Assembly: GCA_029279945.1 (NCBI GenBank) | Contig: JAJUHK010000005.1 | Location: forward strand, 1-64,000 | Reading direction: 5' to 3' | DNA from: Pseudidiomarina indica | GTDB taxonomy: Bacteria > Pseudomonadota > Gammaproteobacteria > Enterobacterales > Alteromonadaceae | DNA length: 64,000 bases | Shown here: positions 1-8,214 of the stretch, one piece after another | Position numbering within the stretch: the first letter of the stretch is position 1 | Layout: the number at the start of each line of letters is the position of its first letter | Notes under the pieces: generated by a model | Told to the model about the DNA's origin: nothing | Databases searched by the model: none | The model's input: only the letters and a program-made list of their open reading frames with translations | Position numbers and translations under genes: made by a program

Positions 1-65
1 CTTTACTTTGCAGTACTTCTGAGGTGAATAACCTTCTACAGGTTAGACTGCCTGATGGAAGCAGT

Positions 66-143
66 GCATAACAATGCGCGGCACGCGGATAGCCTTTACG
101 CCGCTTCGCTATGTAAAGGCTACCGGTGCGCTATGCGTTATAT
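66..143 (+). repeat. attC site 1
   Basis: GCATAAC...GTTATAT with internal inverted repeats (tagcctttac/gtaaaggcta). Confidence 0.85.
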
Positions 144-171
144 TTACGAGAACTAAACTCAAGGAGATAAA

Positions 172-654
172 ATGAGAAAAATAAGTGTTGGCCTACTGTG
201 TGGCTTAATGTCTGCCGTCACTATGGCGACAACAGTGGATGATCAGGCAAAATCTGCAGGCTTCACGAACTGTTTAGATACTACGAAAACCTTGGCGGAA
301 TTCTTAGTCAAACAAAACACCCATGGGTCACATGATTTCTGGAATAAGGATTTTGTAAATGAAAGATTTTTCGACTCGCTAATCGTTAAAAACTATTCAG
401 ATGGTGATAGCCATATATCTCTTACGGTGATTCCTCGCGGTAAGCAATGTGATTGGACTTATACGGAAACTTATCCTATAGAAAAGCCATGCCAAATTGT
501 TCGTGAGGAGCAGTTTTCTCAGATGAAATATGGTGGTTCGCTTAATCAAACCACAATGACTCTTAATAATGAAAAAGGTCTATATTTCTACCTTACACCC
601 TCAGAAACAGGGAAAACTTGTTTAGTGACTAAACGGGAGGTATTCTATCAATAA
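172..654 (+). CDS. Cassette protein, predicted exported, unknown function
   Basis: ORF with AAGGAG RBS and N-terminal signal peptide-like MRKISVGLLCGLMSAVTMA; lies between attC1 and attC2. Confidence 0.85.
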   Translation: MRKISVGLLCGLMSAVTMATTVDDQAKSAGFTNCLDTTKTLAEFLVKQNTHGSHDFWNKDFVNERFFDSLIVKNYSDGDSHISLTVIPRGKQCDWTYTETYPIEKPCQIVREEQFSQMKYGGSLNQTTMTLNNEKGLYFYLTPSETGKTCLVTKREVFYQ

Positions 655-723
655 ATATAACAATCGGCTGCTAGGGACTGCATTCCGCTTCGCTACATGC
701 AGCCCCAGAGCCGGGCGTTATAG
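655..723 (+). repeat. attC site 2
   Basis: ATATAAC...GTTATAG with internal complementary arms (ggactgcat/atgcagccc). Confidence 0.85.
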
Positions 724-746
724 AGCCACTTTATAGGAGAGAACAG

Positions 747-1061
747 TTGTCTAACGTAGAAAATGCTCAGCGATACTTTCAGACCGCTAACGAAATTTTT
801 GGTGTACTGTCTTTTGGTATTGCACTTGCCTGTATAAGTACAGATAACCCTCAGTTTTATGGATGGCTTGCCGTGGCTTTTGTATTTTTAGTTTGGCTGT
901 CAAATTTTATAAAGTTCAGAAGCGAGTTCCTTGAGTTAAAAAATACTTCCGTGCTATCAGCAAGTAATGTATTGAAGAAGAGCTTTATTGCTTTAATAGG
1001 TTGGTCATTTTTAGGAGCTGTTGCGATTGGTCTCTTTGACTCATCGGGCTGGGCTCTATAA
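747..1061 (+). CDS. Cassette-encoded small membrane protein
   Basis: ORF with several hydrophobic segments; TTG start preceded by AGGAGA. Confidence 0.75.
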   Translation: MSNVENAQRYFQTANEIFGVLSFGIALACISTDNPQFYGWLAVAFVFLVWLSNFIKFRSEFLELKNTSVLSASNVLKKSFIALIGWSFLGAVAIGLFDSSGWAL

Positions 1062-1133
1062 CAATCCGCGTCATTCGGGGCCTGCGGCCCCTGCGACGCT
1101 CACAAGTTCGCGCGCATGCGCGGGGCGTTAGCT
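1056..1133 (+). repeat. attC site 3
   Basis: CTATAAC...GTTAGCT with GC-rich internal palindrome. Confidence 0.87.
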
Positions 1134-1150
1134 GTACTAGGAGAATCAGT

Positions 1151-1858
1151 TTGAGTTGCTACTTTCAAGGATGTTCCCAAAAAGGTGTAACAAAGGAGCA
1201 TATCCCACCAAAAGCCTTTTTCCCTAAGGGAGAAAAAGATCAGCTATTAACAGTGAAATCATGTGTCGCTCACAATAACGCCAAGTCAAAAGATGATCTT
1301 TATGTTCTCGCACAAATCTGCATGAATGCTTCTCCGAGCAATAGAGCTAGAGAAATATTCCTAAAAAAAGTAAAGCCCCAACTAGATTTCAATAATGGAG
1401 CATTAAGAAAAAGGCTGGCTGCTGGATCAGTTCAACTACCTGATGGAGCTGTAAAGTATCCAGTTGATACGAATAGATTAAATGAGTTTTTTGATGCTCT
1501 ATCTTGTGGGATTATTTTCAAGTCTTGTGGCTCTGCATTGCCAAATAATTACTCAATAAAACATGTGTATTGCAGCTTGATAAGTGATCAAGACCCGATA
1601 ATGGATCAACTTGAAGCTGAGCTTGAGGCTTTCTACTCAGGAAAACCAATGGATTTTATGGAGTTCGGCAAGCCAAACACTAACAACGAAAGGATCTACA
1701 CCGTAGAGGTTTTTGGTATACCAAACTTCGCCTCAAGTATTACTTTAGTGCATGTTTTCTTCGGTAAGTTTAAAGTAATCTCAATGCTTACCAATGTCGT
1801 GCAAAATACAGCTAACAAGTCAAAGCACTCGGACGCCGCTAACGGCGCCGGTGTTTGA
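1151..1858 (+). CDS. Cassette-encoded HNH-like zinc-motif protein (putative nuclease)
   Basis: C-x4-C...T-KEHIPPK-F...SC-x2-HN-x2-KS resembles HNH endonuclease-like domains; TTG start with AGGAGA RBS; C-terminus runs into attC4. Confidence 0.65.
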   Translation: MSCYFQGCSQKGVTKEHIPPKAFFPKGEKDQLLTVKSCVAHNNAKSKDDLYVLAQICMNASPSNRAREIFLKKVKPQLDFNNGALRKRLAAGSVQLPDGAVKYPVDTNRLNEFFDALSCGIIFKSCGSALPNNYSIKHVYCSLISDQDPIMDQLEAELEAFYSGKPMDFMEFGKPNTNNERIYTVEVFGIPNFASSITLVHVFFGKFKVISMLTNVVQNTANKSKHSDAANGAGV

Positions 1859-1868
1859 GGCGTTATAT
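1810..1868 (+). repeat. attC site 4
   Basis: AGCTAAC...GTTATAT around cggacgccgctaacggcgccg. Confidence 0.85.
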
Positions 1869-1898
1869 ACCCACGATATTTTGGAGTAAATTTTAAAA

Positions 1899-2087
1899 AT
1901 GGAAATTAATTTCGCAGAAAACTCCTATGCTACTGTAAGCTTAGTTCAGTTCTTATTTGGTATATTTTGCGCTCACTGGGCTCAGAACACTGACCGTAGT
2001 GCGTGGTTATGGTTTTTTATGGGGTGGATTTTTGCACCAATAACTGGTTTGTTTTTATTAGCAAAAAATAGTAAATCAGCGAGCTAG
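1899..2087 (+). CDS. Cassette-encoded 62-aa membrane protein
   Basis: Short hydrophobic ORF filling the space between attC4 and attC5. Confidence 0.65.
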   Translation: MEINFAENSYATVSLVQFLFGIFCAHWAQNTDRSAWLWFFMGWIFAPITGLFLLAKNSKSAS

Positions 2088-2105
2088 TTGCTTGTAACAC
2101 AAGGT

Positions 2106-2160
2106 ATATAACAAGCAAAGGCAGCCGACGCCTTCGGCGCGTCTGCTTTGGGCGTTAGGC
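2106..2160 (+). repeat. attC site 5
   Basis: ATATAAC...GTTAGGC with arms caaagcagacg / cgccttcggcg palindrome. Confidence 0.92.
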
Positions 2161-2167
2161 ATTAGCA

Positions 2168-2545
2168 ATGTATAAACTAATCGTCATGCTTGGGGTTTTA
2201 TCGCTTTCCTTTTTCGCTGTTGCTGAAGAAAAAGTGTCATTATGGAGTGAGGGTGGCGGAGCTGAAGCCGTTTGTATAAACGAATCTAAAATGATAAGTC
2301 ATTGCTTTATCGTTGTTGGTGATGTTCGGATAGATATATCTGAGGTAGAGGCTTCAAACTTAGGTAAACTTGGGCTGAGGCCAAAAGAAGCCTACTCAAA
2401 GGTAATAAATATTCCCAGTAAATGGCTGAAAGTTGCTAAAAATGAGTACATGGTAGAAATCACTACTCATGCTTGGTTTGAGGGCCAACGGTACACTGTA
2501 AAAGAACCTGCTTATGTAAAGGATGGGAAATATTATCAACGCTAA
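2168..2545 (+). CDS. Cassette protein, predicted exported, unknown function
   Basis: Signal peptide-like MYKLIVMLGVLSLSFFAVA; fills cassette between attC5 and attC6. Confidence 0.8.
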   Translation: MYKLIVMLGVLSLSFFAVAEEKVSLWSEGGGAEAVCINESKMISHCFIVVGDVRIDISEVEASNLGKLGLRPKEAYSKVINIPSKWLKVAKNEYMVEITTHAWFEGQRYTVKEPAYVKDGKYYQR

Positions 2546-2548
2546 AAT

Positions 2549-2623
2549 GCCTAACAATACGCACCAGTTCGCGCCTATCGGCGCCGGACGGCCTTACGGC
2601 CGCCGCTGTGCTTTGCGTTAGAG
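2549..2623 (+). repeat. attC site 6
   Basis: GCCTAAC...GTTAGAG with GC-rich internal palindromes. Confidence 0.92.
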
Positions 2624-2654
2624 CTGCTGCACACTGAAGATAGGAGGCGTCCTT

Positions 2655-3377
2655 TTGGATAAATTTCCGTCCGAAATAATTGATAAGCTGAAAAACTACG
2701 TTTACCGGCTTATCGATCCCCGCAATGGCGAGACTTTTTATGTTGGTCGGGGTGTTGGAAACCGTCTTTATTCCCACATTCGTGACGAACTGGGGAAAGA
2801 ATCAGACGAAGTTGGCGATAAGTTGAGAAGAATCAGGGAAATCCGTCTTGCTGGCTTTGAGGTTGCCCATGTCGTGCATAGGCACGGAATGGAGCCATCC
2901 GTGGCGAAAGAGGTAGAAGCTGCACTTATTGATGCGTATCCAGGGCTCACAAATGTAATGGGTGGGGAAGAGAGCGGTGACCGTGGTGCAATGCATGCGG
3001 ATGAGATTGTTCGGGAGTATCTCGCTGAGCCGGCGGTATTTGAGCATCGGGCGCTATTGATCAGTGTAAACAGGAGTGCGTCCGAGCGTCCGCTCTATGA
3101 AGCGACACGATATGCCTGGAAGCTCAGTCAAAGACGGGCGAAAGAAACAGAAGTTGTTCTCGCATCTGAAAAGGGAGTTATTCGCGGCGCGTACATTCCT
3201 GAAAAGTGGATGGAAGCTACAAGCGATAATTTCCCGGGTCGCCCTGATCGACCTGGAAGGCTGGGATTCAGCGGTCGTGAAGCACCACCCGAAGTATGGA
3301 GCATGTATGTTGGACGGCGAATACCCGATGAATACCGCTTCGGCACAGCCAACCCTATTCGCTATACATGGAAATAG
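2655..3377 (+). CDS. Cassette-encoded GIY-YIG (LEM3-like) nuclease domain protein
   Basis: N-terminal YVYRLIDPRNGETFYVGRGVGNRLYSHI resembles LEM3-like GIY-YIG cores; TTG start with AGGAGG RBS. Confidence 0.8.
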   Translation: MDKFPSEIIDKLKNYVYRLIDPRNGETFYVGRGVGNRLYSHIRDELGKESDEVGDKLRRIREIRLAGFEVAHVVHRHGMEPSVAKEVEAALIDAYPGLTNVMGGEESGDRGAMHADEIVREYLAEPAVFEHRALLISVNRSASERPLYEATRYAWKLSQRRAKETEVVLASEKGVIRGAYIPEKWMEATSDNFPGRPDRPGRLGFSGREAPPEVWSMYVGRRIPDEYRFGTANPIRYTWK

Positions 3378-3384
3378 GGCGATG

Positions 3385-3456
3385 CTCTAACAAATGGCTG
3401 TTGTCGGACGTACCTACGCTGGCGCTCCGGTGCGCCGCAAAGCCAAAGCGTTAGGC
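3385..3456 (+). repeat. attC site 7
   Basis: CTCTAAC...GTTAGGC with complementary arms ggctg.../...agcc. Confidence 0.92.
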
Positions 3457-3470
3457 TCTAAGGAAAAATT

Positions 3471-3911
3471 TTGGCCAGAGGAAATTTAAAAGGCACAGGG
3501 TATATTCTTGAGCTAGAGTTGGCTCTTGAGTGTATGAAAAGAGGTGCCGAAGTTAGCCTGCCAATCGGCGATAATGCGCATTATGACTTGCTCGTTGATA
3601 ACGGCAAAAAAATATTGAAAGTTCAGGTTAAATCTTCGTCAATAGATCAAAACGATTCTGCGAAGTATTGGATTAACACACAGCGAAAGCTCCCAACTAT
3701 GAGCTCCAACAGTGGCCCTTCATCGAAAGCGGTAGCATATGCTGAAGGTGCTATTGATGTTATTGCCTCCAAAGCTGATGGGGTCTGGTTTTTCTTCGAT
3801 GAGGCACATCTTCTGCCTAGCAGCATTACCGTGTTTCCCAGTAGGGAACGAAATTGCAAAAACAAATGGAATAAGGGTAAAGAGAGTTGGGAACTACTAG
3901 ATCTAGCCTAA
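3471..3911 (+). CDS. Cassette-encoded PD-(D/E)XK endonuclease-like protein
   Basis: YDLLVDNGKKILKVQVKSS matches the D...xVQVK active-site pattern; TTG start with AAGGAA RBS. Confidence 0.72.
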   Translation: MARGNLKGTGYILELELALECMKRGAEVSLPIGDNAHYDLLVDNGKKILKVQVKSSSIDQNDSAKYWINTQRKLPTMSSNSGPSSKAVAYAEGAIDVIASKADGVWFFFDEAHLLPSSITVFPSRERNCKNKWNKGKESWELLDLA

Positions 3912-3966
3912 CAAACGCGTCAATTAGGACGCTCGCAAGCTCGCGCCTATTACGCGGGCGTTAGCC
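3906..3966 (+). repeat. attC site 8
   Basis: GCCTAAC...GTTAGCC with internal arms around cgctcgcaagctcgcg. Confidence 0.92.
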
Positions 3967-3980
3967 ATTTCGAGGACATA

Positions 3981-4841
3981 ATGAGTACAGCTATAATTTC
4001 TGAACCAATATCGGGAGATAAGGCATATCAGGTAAGGGCGCGCGCCGCATTACCGTTGCTTGTCCGTCAAGCGGAGGCTGGTGCTCCAGTTTTCTACTCT
4101 GATCTTGCGGAAGAGTTAGGGATGCCGAACCCGCGTAATCTCAATTATGTCCTCGGAAGCATCGGCCAGTCTTTAGAGCGACTTTCTGAGGCATGGAAAG
4201 TTAAAGTGCCGCCTATCCAATGTCTTGTAGTTAATAAAAACACGGGGCTACCGGGAGAGGGTATCGGTTGGTTTCTCGTCAAGAAGGAAGATTTTGCAAC
4301 GCTCCCGCTTAAACAGAAGAGAGCAATCGTCGAAGCAGAACTTCAGCATGTGTTCTCCTATCCACGATGGCAGGAAGTTCTCAAGGCTCTGGAGCTTGAG
4401 CCAGCGATCTCCGATTTTACGCCGTTCGTAAAAAAAGCCTCGGGTGGCTTTGGAGGCGGTGAGAGCGACGGGCATAAGGCTCTCAAAGAATATGTTGCAG
4501 AAAATCCAAAAGTCATCGGTCTTGGCGCTAACACCCCTATTGGCACGACCGAATACCCGTTGCCATCAGGTGATAGTCTGGACGTTTCATTTAATAGCAA
4601 GAAAATTTGGGTGGCTGCAGAGATCAAGTCCTCCATATCTGCAGAGGGTGATATTGTTCGAGGTCTATTTCAATGCGTTAAGTACAGAGCTGTCATGGAG
4701 GCTGTACTGCTTACCGAATCACTGCCACAAAACGCACGAGCTTTACTTGTCTTAGAATCAAAACTGCCTCAATCACTTATCCCTTTGCGAAATATGCTGG
4801 GTGTTGAAGTTATTGAAGGTGTTTCGCCCAAGAATGGCTAA
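3981..4841 (+). CDS. Terminal cassette gene: N-terminal helix-turn-helix-like region plus PD-(D/E)XK-like domain
   Basis: YSDLAEELGMPNPRNLNYVLGSIG resembles a winged-helix region; SGDSLDVSF...KIWVAAEIKSS fits a D...ExK nuclease motif; no attC seen downstream. Confidence 0.65.
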   Translation: MSTAIISEPISGDKAYQVRARAALPLLVRQAEAGAPVFYSDLAEELGMPNPRNLNYVLGSIGQSLERLSEAWKVKVPPIQCLVVNKNTGLPGEGIGWFLVKKEDFATLPLKQKRAIVEAELQHVFSYPRWQEVLKALELEPAISDFTPFVKKASGGFGGGESDGHKALKEYVAENPKVIGLGANTPIGTTEYPLPSGDSLDVSFNSKKIWVAAEIKSSISAEGDIVRGLFQCVKYRAVMEAVLLTESLPQNARALLVLESKLPQSLIPLRNMLGVEVIEGVSPKNG

Positions 4842-5011
4842 ACAGCTAAATGAGTAGGTTTAAGAAAACTAATTTTAAGCGGTAGTTACAACGGAAGTTA
4901 AGATCAAAACCGTTAAAATCGACACCGGATAAAAAGCACTCATAAAAAACATAAGCTCATGAAAACATAGGGTTTTCGTATGAAACCGTATATTAGAAAA
5001 GCCACCAATGC

Positions 5012-5060
5012 AGGACTCATAATCGGTTGGTCCCCAGTTCAAGTCTGGGAGGGGCCACCA
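5012..5060 (+). pseudogene. 3' half of a CAT-anticodon tRNA (Met/Ile2-like); candidate attachment-site remnant
   Basis: ctcataa anticodon loop, tcgg 3' anticodon arm, ccagttcaagtctgg T-arm, aggggccacca acceptor/CCA; 5' half and D-arm absent. Confidence 0.75.
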
Positions 5061-5236
5061 TTTTCCATAGTATTTATAAAGATAGTGCTTGCTAATATTC
5101 GTGCTTGTTTGACGTTCGCGGGTCAAGTACATTCCACCCCCAAGAAAATTTTTTTTAAAAACAGTATAATGGGGTCTTTGACCCATCGCACATCAACTAT
5201 CGATGCAGCAGGTCCAATGTTATTGGAGGTGTTGCT

Positions 5237-5899
5237 ATGTCTGGTTATGAAACGCGTAAAATTCACTTACGCGTTGGTTCACGTGAGTGGAAAATTCGCT
5301 CGTTAAAAGATACTCAACAGTACTATGATCCTCAGGGCGAAGCCAAGCGAGCAGGGATTTGCTCGGCGAGTTGGAGCTTGTTCGGGCAATTGTGGCCGGC
5401 GAGCAAAGCGTTAGCGCGAGCAGTGAAGAAAATTGACATTAGCGGACGTCGATTTATCGAGCTAGGTTGTGGCCTCGGGTTACCAAGTTTAGTATTGCGT
5501 GCGCGCGGCGCCCATGTGGTGGCCAGTGACAAACATCCGTTAAGCGAAGAGTTTCTTGACTATAACGCGGCGCTAAATCAGGTGCCCGAAGTACCATTCG
5601 TTGATTTAGATTGGGGGCTATCGCCTGCTCCTGATCAGCGCGGGCAATACGATGTCATTCTTGGTAGTGATATTCTGTATGAGCCTGATCACGCTGAAAT
5701 GTTGGCAGAATTCGTAAATCAGCTTGCAGCGCCTAAAGCGAAAGTGTTGATTACCTGTCCAGGGCGTGGCTATCGCAATCGCTTTGCGCGTTACCTGCAA
5801 GACTATGGATTTGATTTAACCGAGCAGAACATTCCGTTTATAGAAGGTGAGCCAGCACCACATCGGGGCCGGTTACTGAGCTTTCGGCGGGGTTTCTAA
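5237..5899 (+). CDS. Class I SAM-dependent methyltransferase
   Basis: FIELGCGLGLPSLVLRARGAHVVASDKHP SAM-binding motif; DVILGSDILYEPDH as in METTL21-like families. Confidence 0.85.
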   Translation: MSGYETRKIHLRVGSREWKIRSLKDTQQYYDPQGEAKRAGICSASWSLFGQLWPASKALARAVKKIDISGRRFIELGCGLGLPSLVLRARGAHVVASDKHPLSEEFLDYNAALNQVPEVPFVDLDWGLSPAPDQRGQYDVILGSDILYEPDHAEMLAEFVNQLAAPKAKVLITCPGRGYRNRFARYLQDYGFDLTEQNIPFIEGEPAPHRGRLLSFRRGF

Positions 5900-5927
5900 G
5901 TGTCCAGCGGCATGAGCCGCTGGCACT
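5898..5927 (+). terminator. Hairpin after methyltransferase gene
   Basis: aagtg-t-ccagcgg / ccgctgg-cactt stem; no T-tract. Confidence 0.45.
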
Positions 5928-5947
5928 TATGGCAAAGCGCTTGCAAG

Positions 5948-8131
5948 TTACGCATACAACCGTGCACGGGCGGCGTGAAGCTTCTTATAGCTGTCTAGTA
6001 ATCGTAAGTGACGATCTAAACCATCGAGCTGTATGTTGGTTTCAGTGAGGCCAGGGAATTTTACCGTCCCTTGTACTGCACCAACCACGTTTGCCATCGT
6101 TGTGTTACCGTACATCCGCTGGAAGTTGTGCAAGTAATCGGCTAGTTCCATATCGTCTGACAGGGTAACTTCTAATACTGCGCTCATTGCACGATAGAAC
6201 AGGTTACGTTCAACCGTGTTGTCGTTGTATTGCAAGAACTCTTCGATAAGCTCGAGCGCACTCTCATGATCACCTAGGGCAAGATAAATAAGCAACTTCA
6301 ACTCAAGAATGGTCAGTTGACCCCATACCGTATTTTCATCAAACTCAATCCCAATCAGGGTGATGATGTCGATATAGTGATCGAGCTGACTTTCCTCGAG
6401 GCGGTTCACTAAGTCACGCAACTGATCGTTGCTTAAGCGATGAATATTAAGAATATCTTCCCGGTAATCCAGCGCTTTGTTGGTGTTATCCCACACCAAA
6501 TCTTCAATCGGATAGACTTCTGAGTAGCCAGGTACCAAGGTACGTACCACAGGGATACCAAACTTGTCGTGTACTGCCATGTACACTTCATGGCCAAGGT
6601 CAGTCAGCATCGTCATGAGATGTTCTGCTTCAACTTCGTTGGATCCGGAAAAATCCCAATCACAGAATTCATAGTCAGCGCGGGCACTGAAGAAGCGCCA
6701 TGACACGACACCTGATGAATCAATGAAGTGTTCGACGTAGTTGTTCGGTTCGGTTACGGCCATGCTATTAAAGGTTGGCGGTAAGAAGTCATTCAAACCT
6801 TCAAAGCTGCGGCCTTGCATGAGTTCTGTCAGGCTGCGCTCAAGGGCAATACGGAAGTTAGGGTGCGCACCAAACGAGGCAAATACCCCACCAGTCCGAG
6901 GGTTCATTAAAGTCACACAGGCAACCGGGAAGCGACCACCTAGTGATGCGTCTTTCACTAAGATGGGGAAGCCTTGCTCTTCGAGTGTTTTGATCCCTTC
7001 TACGATATGTGGGAACTGTGCCAGAACCTCTGCGGGTACATCAGGGAGCGCTAACTCATTCTCGATGATCTCTTTTTTAACAGCGCGCTCAATAATCTCG
7101 CATAAACATTGAACCTTGGCTTCCGCTAGGGTATTCCCGGCACTCATGCCATTACTCAAATAAAGGTTCTCAATTAAGTTGGTGGGGAAGTAGACGATTT
7201 CACCGTCTGATTGCCGCTCAAATGGTAAGGCGCAGATCCCACGGTCATGACGACCTGAGTTGGTATCAATAAGATGTGAGCCTTGTAACTCACCCTCAGG
7301 GTTATAAATACTTAAGCAATGTTCATCCAGCAACCCCGGTGGCAAGCTATCGTCTGGGGTGAGAGGAAACCATTTTTCATTGGGGTAATGCACGAACTCA
7401 GAATGGGCAATTTCTTGTCCAAAATATTGGTCGTTGTAGAAGAAATTACAGTTCAGCCGCTCAATAAACTCACCCAACGCTGAAGCTAACGCGGCTTCTT
7501 TGGTCGTGCCTTTACCATTAGTGAAACACATGGGTGAGGCGGCATCACGAATATGGAGCGACCAGACGTGAGGAACAATATTGCGCCACGATGCGATTTC
7601 AATTTTCATCCCCAAATCGGCTAGGATTTTGGTCACGTTGGCGATAGTTTGCTCTAGCGGTAAATCTTTCCCTTCGATGTAGGTCAACGAGCCATTTTCA
7701 GGCTGTCCCATCAATAGTGCTTGGGCATCCTCGTCGAGGTTTTCAACAACTTCGATTTGAAATTCGGGACCAGTTTGCACCACTTTCTTTACTGTACATC
7801 GGTCAATGGCTCGCAAGATACCTTGACGGTCTTTCTCGGAAATATCCTCAGGTAGCTCGACTTGGATTTTGAAAATCTGGTTATAGCGGTTTTCAGGATC
7901 GACGATGTTGTTTTGTGATAAACGAATATGCTCCGTCGGAATATTGCGGGCAACGCAATAGACTTTGACGAAATAGGCGGCACACATCGCCGACGATGCG
8001 AGAAAGTAATCGAAAGGGCTCGGTGCCGAGCCATCACCTTTGTATCGAATTGGCTGGTCAGCGATGACCGTGAAGTCATCAAATTTCGCTTCAATACGTA
8101 GGTTGTCGAGAAAGTTAACTTTAATTTCCAT
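5948..8131 (-). CDS. ycaO: OsmC domain/YcaO domain-containing protein
   Basis: N-terminal OsmC-like region and YcaO motifs (GKGTTKEAALASALGEFIERL, LCEIIERAVKKEII). Confidence 0.92.
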   Translation of the reverse strand: MEIKVNFLDNLRIEAKFDDFTVIADQPIRYKGDGSAPSPFDYFLASSAMCAAYFVKVYCVARNIPTEHIRLSQNNIVDPENRYNQIFKIQVELPEDISEKDRQGILRAIDRCTVKKVVQTGPEFQIEVVENLDEDAQALLMGQPENGSLTYIEGKDLPLEQTIANVTKILADLGMKIEIASWRNIVPHVWSLHIRDAASPMCFTNGKGTTKEAALASALGEFIERLNCNFFYNDQYFGQEIAHSEFVHYPNEKWFPLTPDDSLPPGLLDEHCLSIYNPEGELQGSHLIDTNSGRHDRGICALPFERQSDGEIVYFPTNLIENLYLSNGMSAGNTLAEAKVQCLCEIIERAVKKEIIENELALPDVPAEVLAQFPHIVEGIKTLEEQGFPILVKDASLGGRFPVACVTLMNPRTGGVFASFGAHPNFRIALERSLTELMQGRSFEGLNDFLPPTFNSMAVTEPNNYVEHFIDSSGVVSWRFFSARADYEFCDWDFSGSNEVEAEHLMTMLTDLGHEVYMAVHDKFGIPVVRTLVPGYSEVYPIEDLVWDNTNKALDYREDILNIHRLSNDQLRDLVNRLEESQLDHYIDIITLIGIEFDENTVWGQLTILELKLLIYLALGDHESALELIEEFLQYNDNTVERNLFYRAMSAVLEVTLSDDMELADYLHNFQRMYGNTTMANVVGAVQGTVKFPGLTETNIQLDGLDRHLRLLDSYKKLHAARARLYA

Positions 8132-8214
8132 GAGCTAATAACCGCAATTGGCAAAAAATAGCGGCTATTATCCCGTTTTTTAGCTGTAAAGTCTCCGATC
8201 TCGCGACAATTCTT

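Larger units (their letters stand above)
66..3966 (+). mobile_element. Integron gene-cassette array (8 attC sites; 7 complete cassettes plus a terminal gene without recognisable attC); integrase/attI not in window
   Basis: Repeated RYYYAAC...GTTRRRY-bounded imperfect palindromes (55-78 bp) separate short same-strand ORFs, each with its own RBS just after the attC. Confidence 0.93.

Noticed and set aside
2463-2777. Minus-strand ORF across attC6
   Set aside because: Shadow ORF through a recombination site; cassette genes are all on the + strand.
3076-3390. Alternative-frame ORF inside the GIY-YIG cassette
   Set aside because: Overlaps a longer ORF with recognisable domain and RBS; no independent support. 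A frameshift in the GIY-YIG gene cannot be fully excluded.
4875-5186. Minus-strand ORF of 103 aa containing WWPLPDLNWGPTDYES
   Set aside because: This is the typical spurious translation of the antisense of a CAT-anticodon tRNA; it overlaps the tRNA fragment at 5012-5060.
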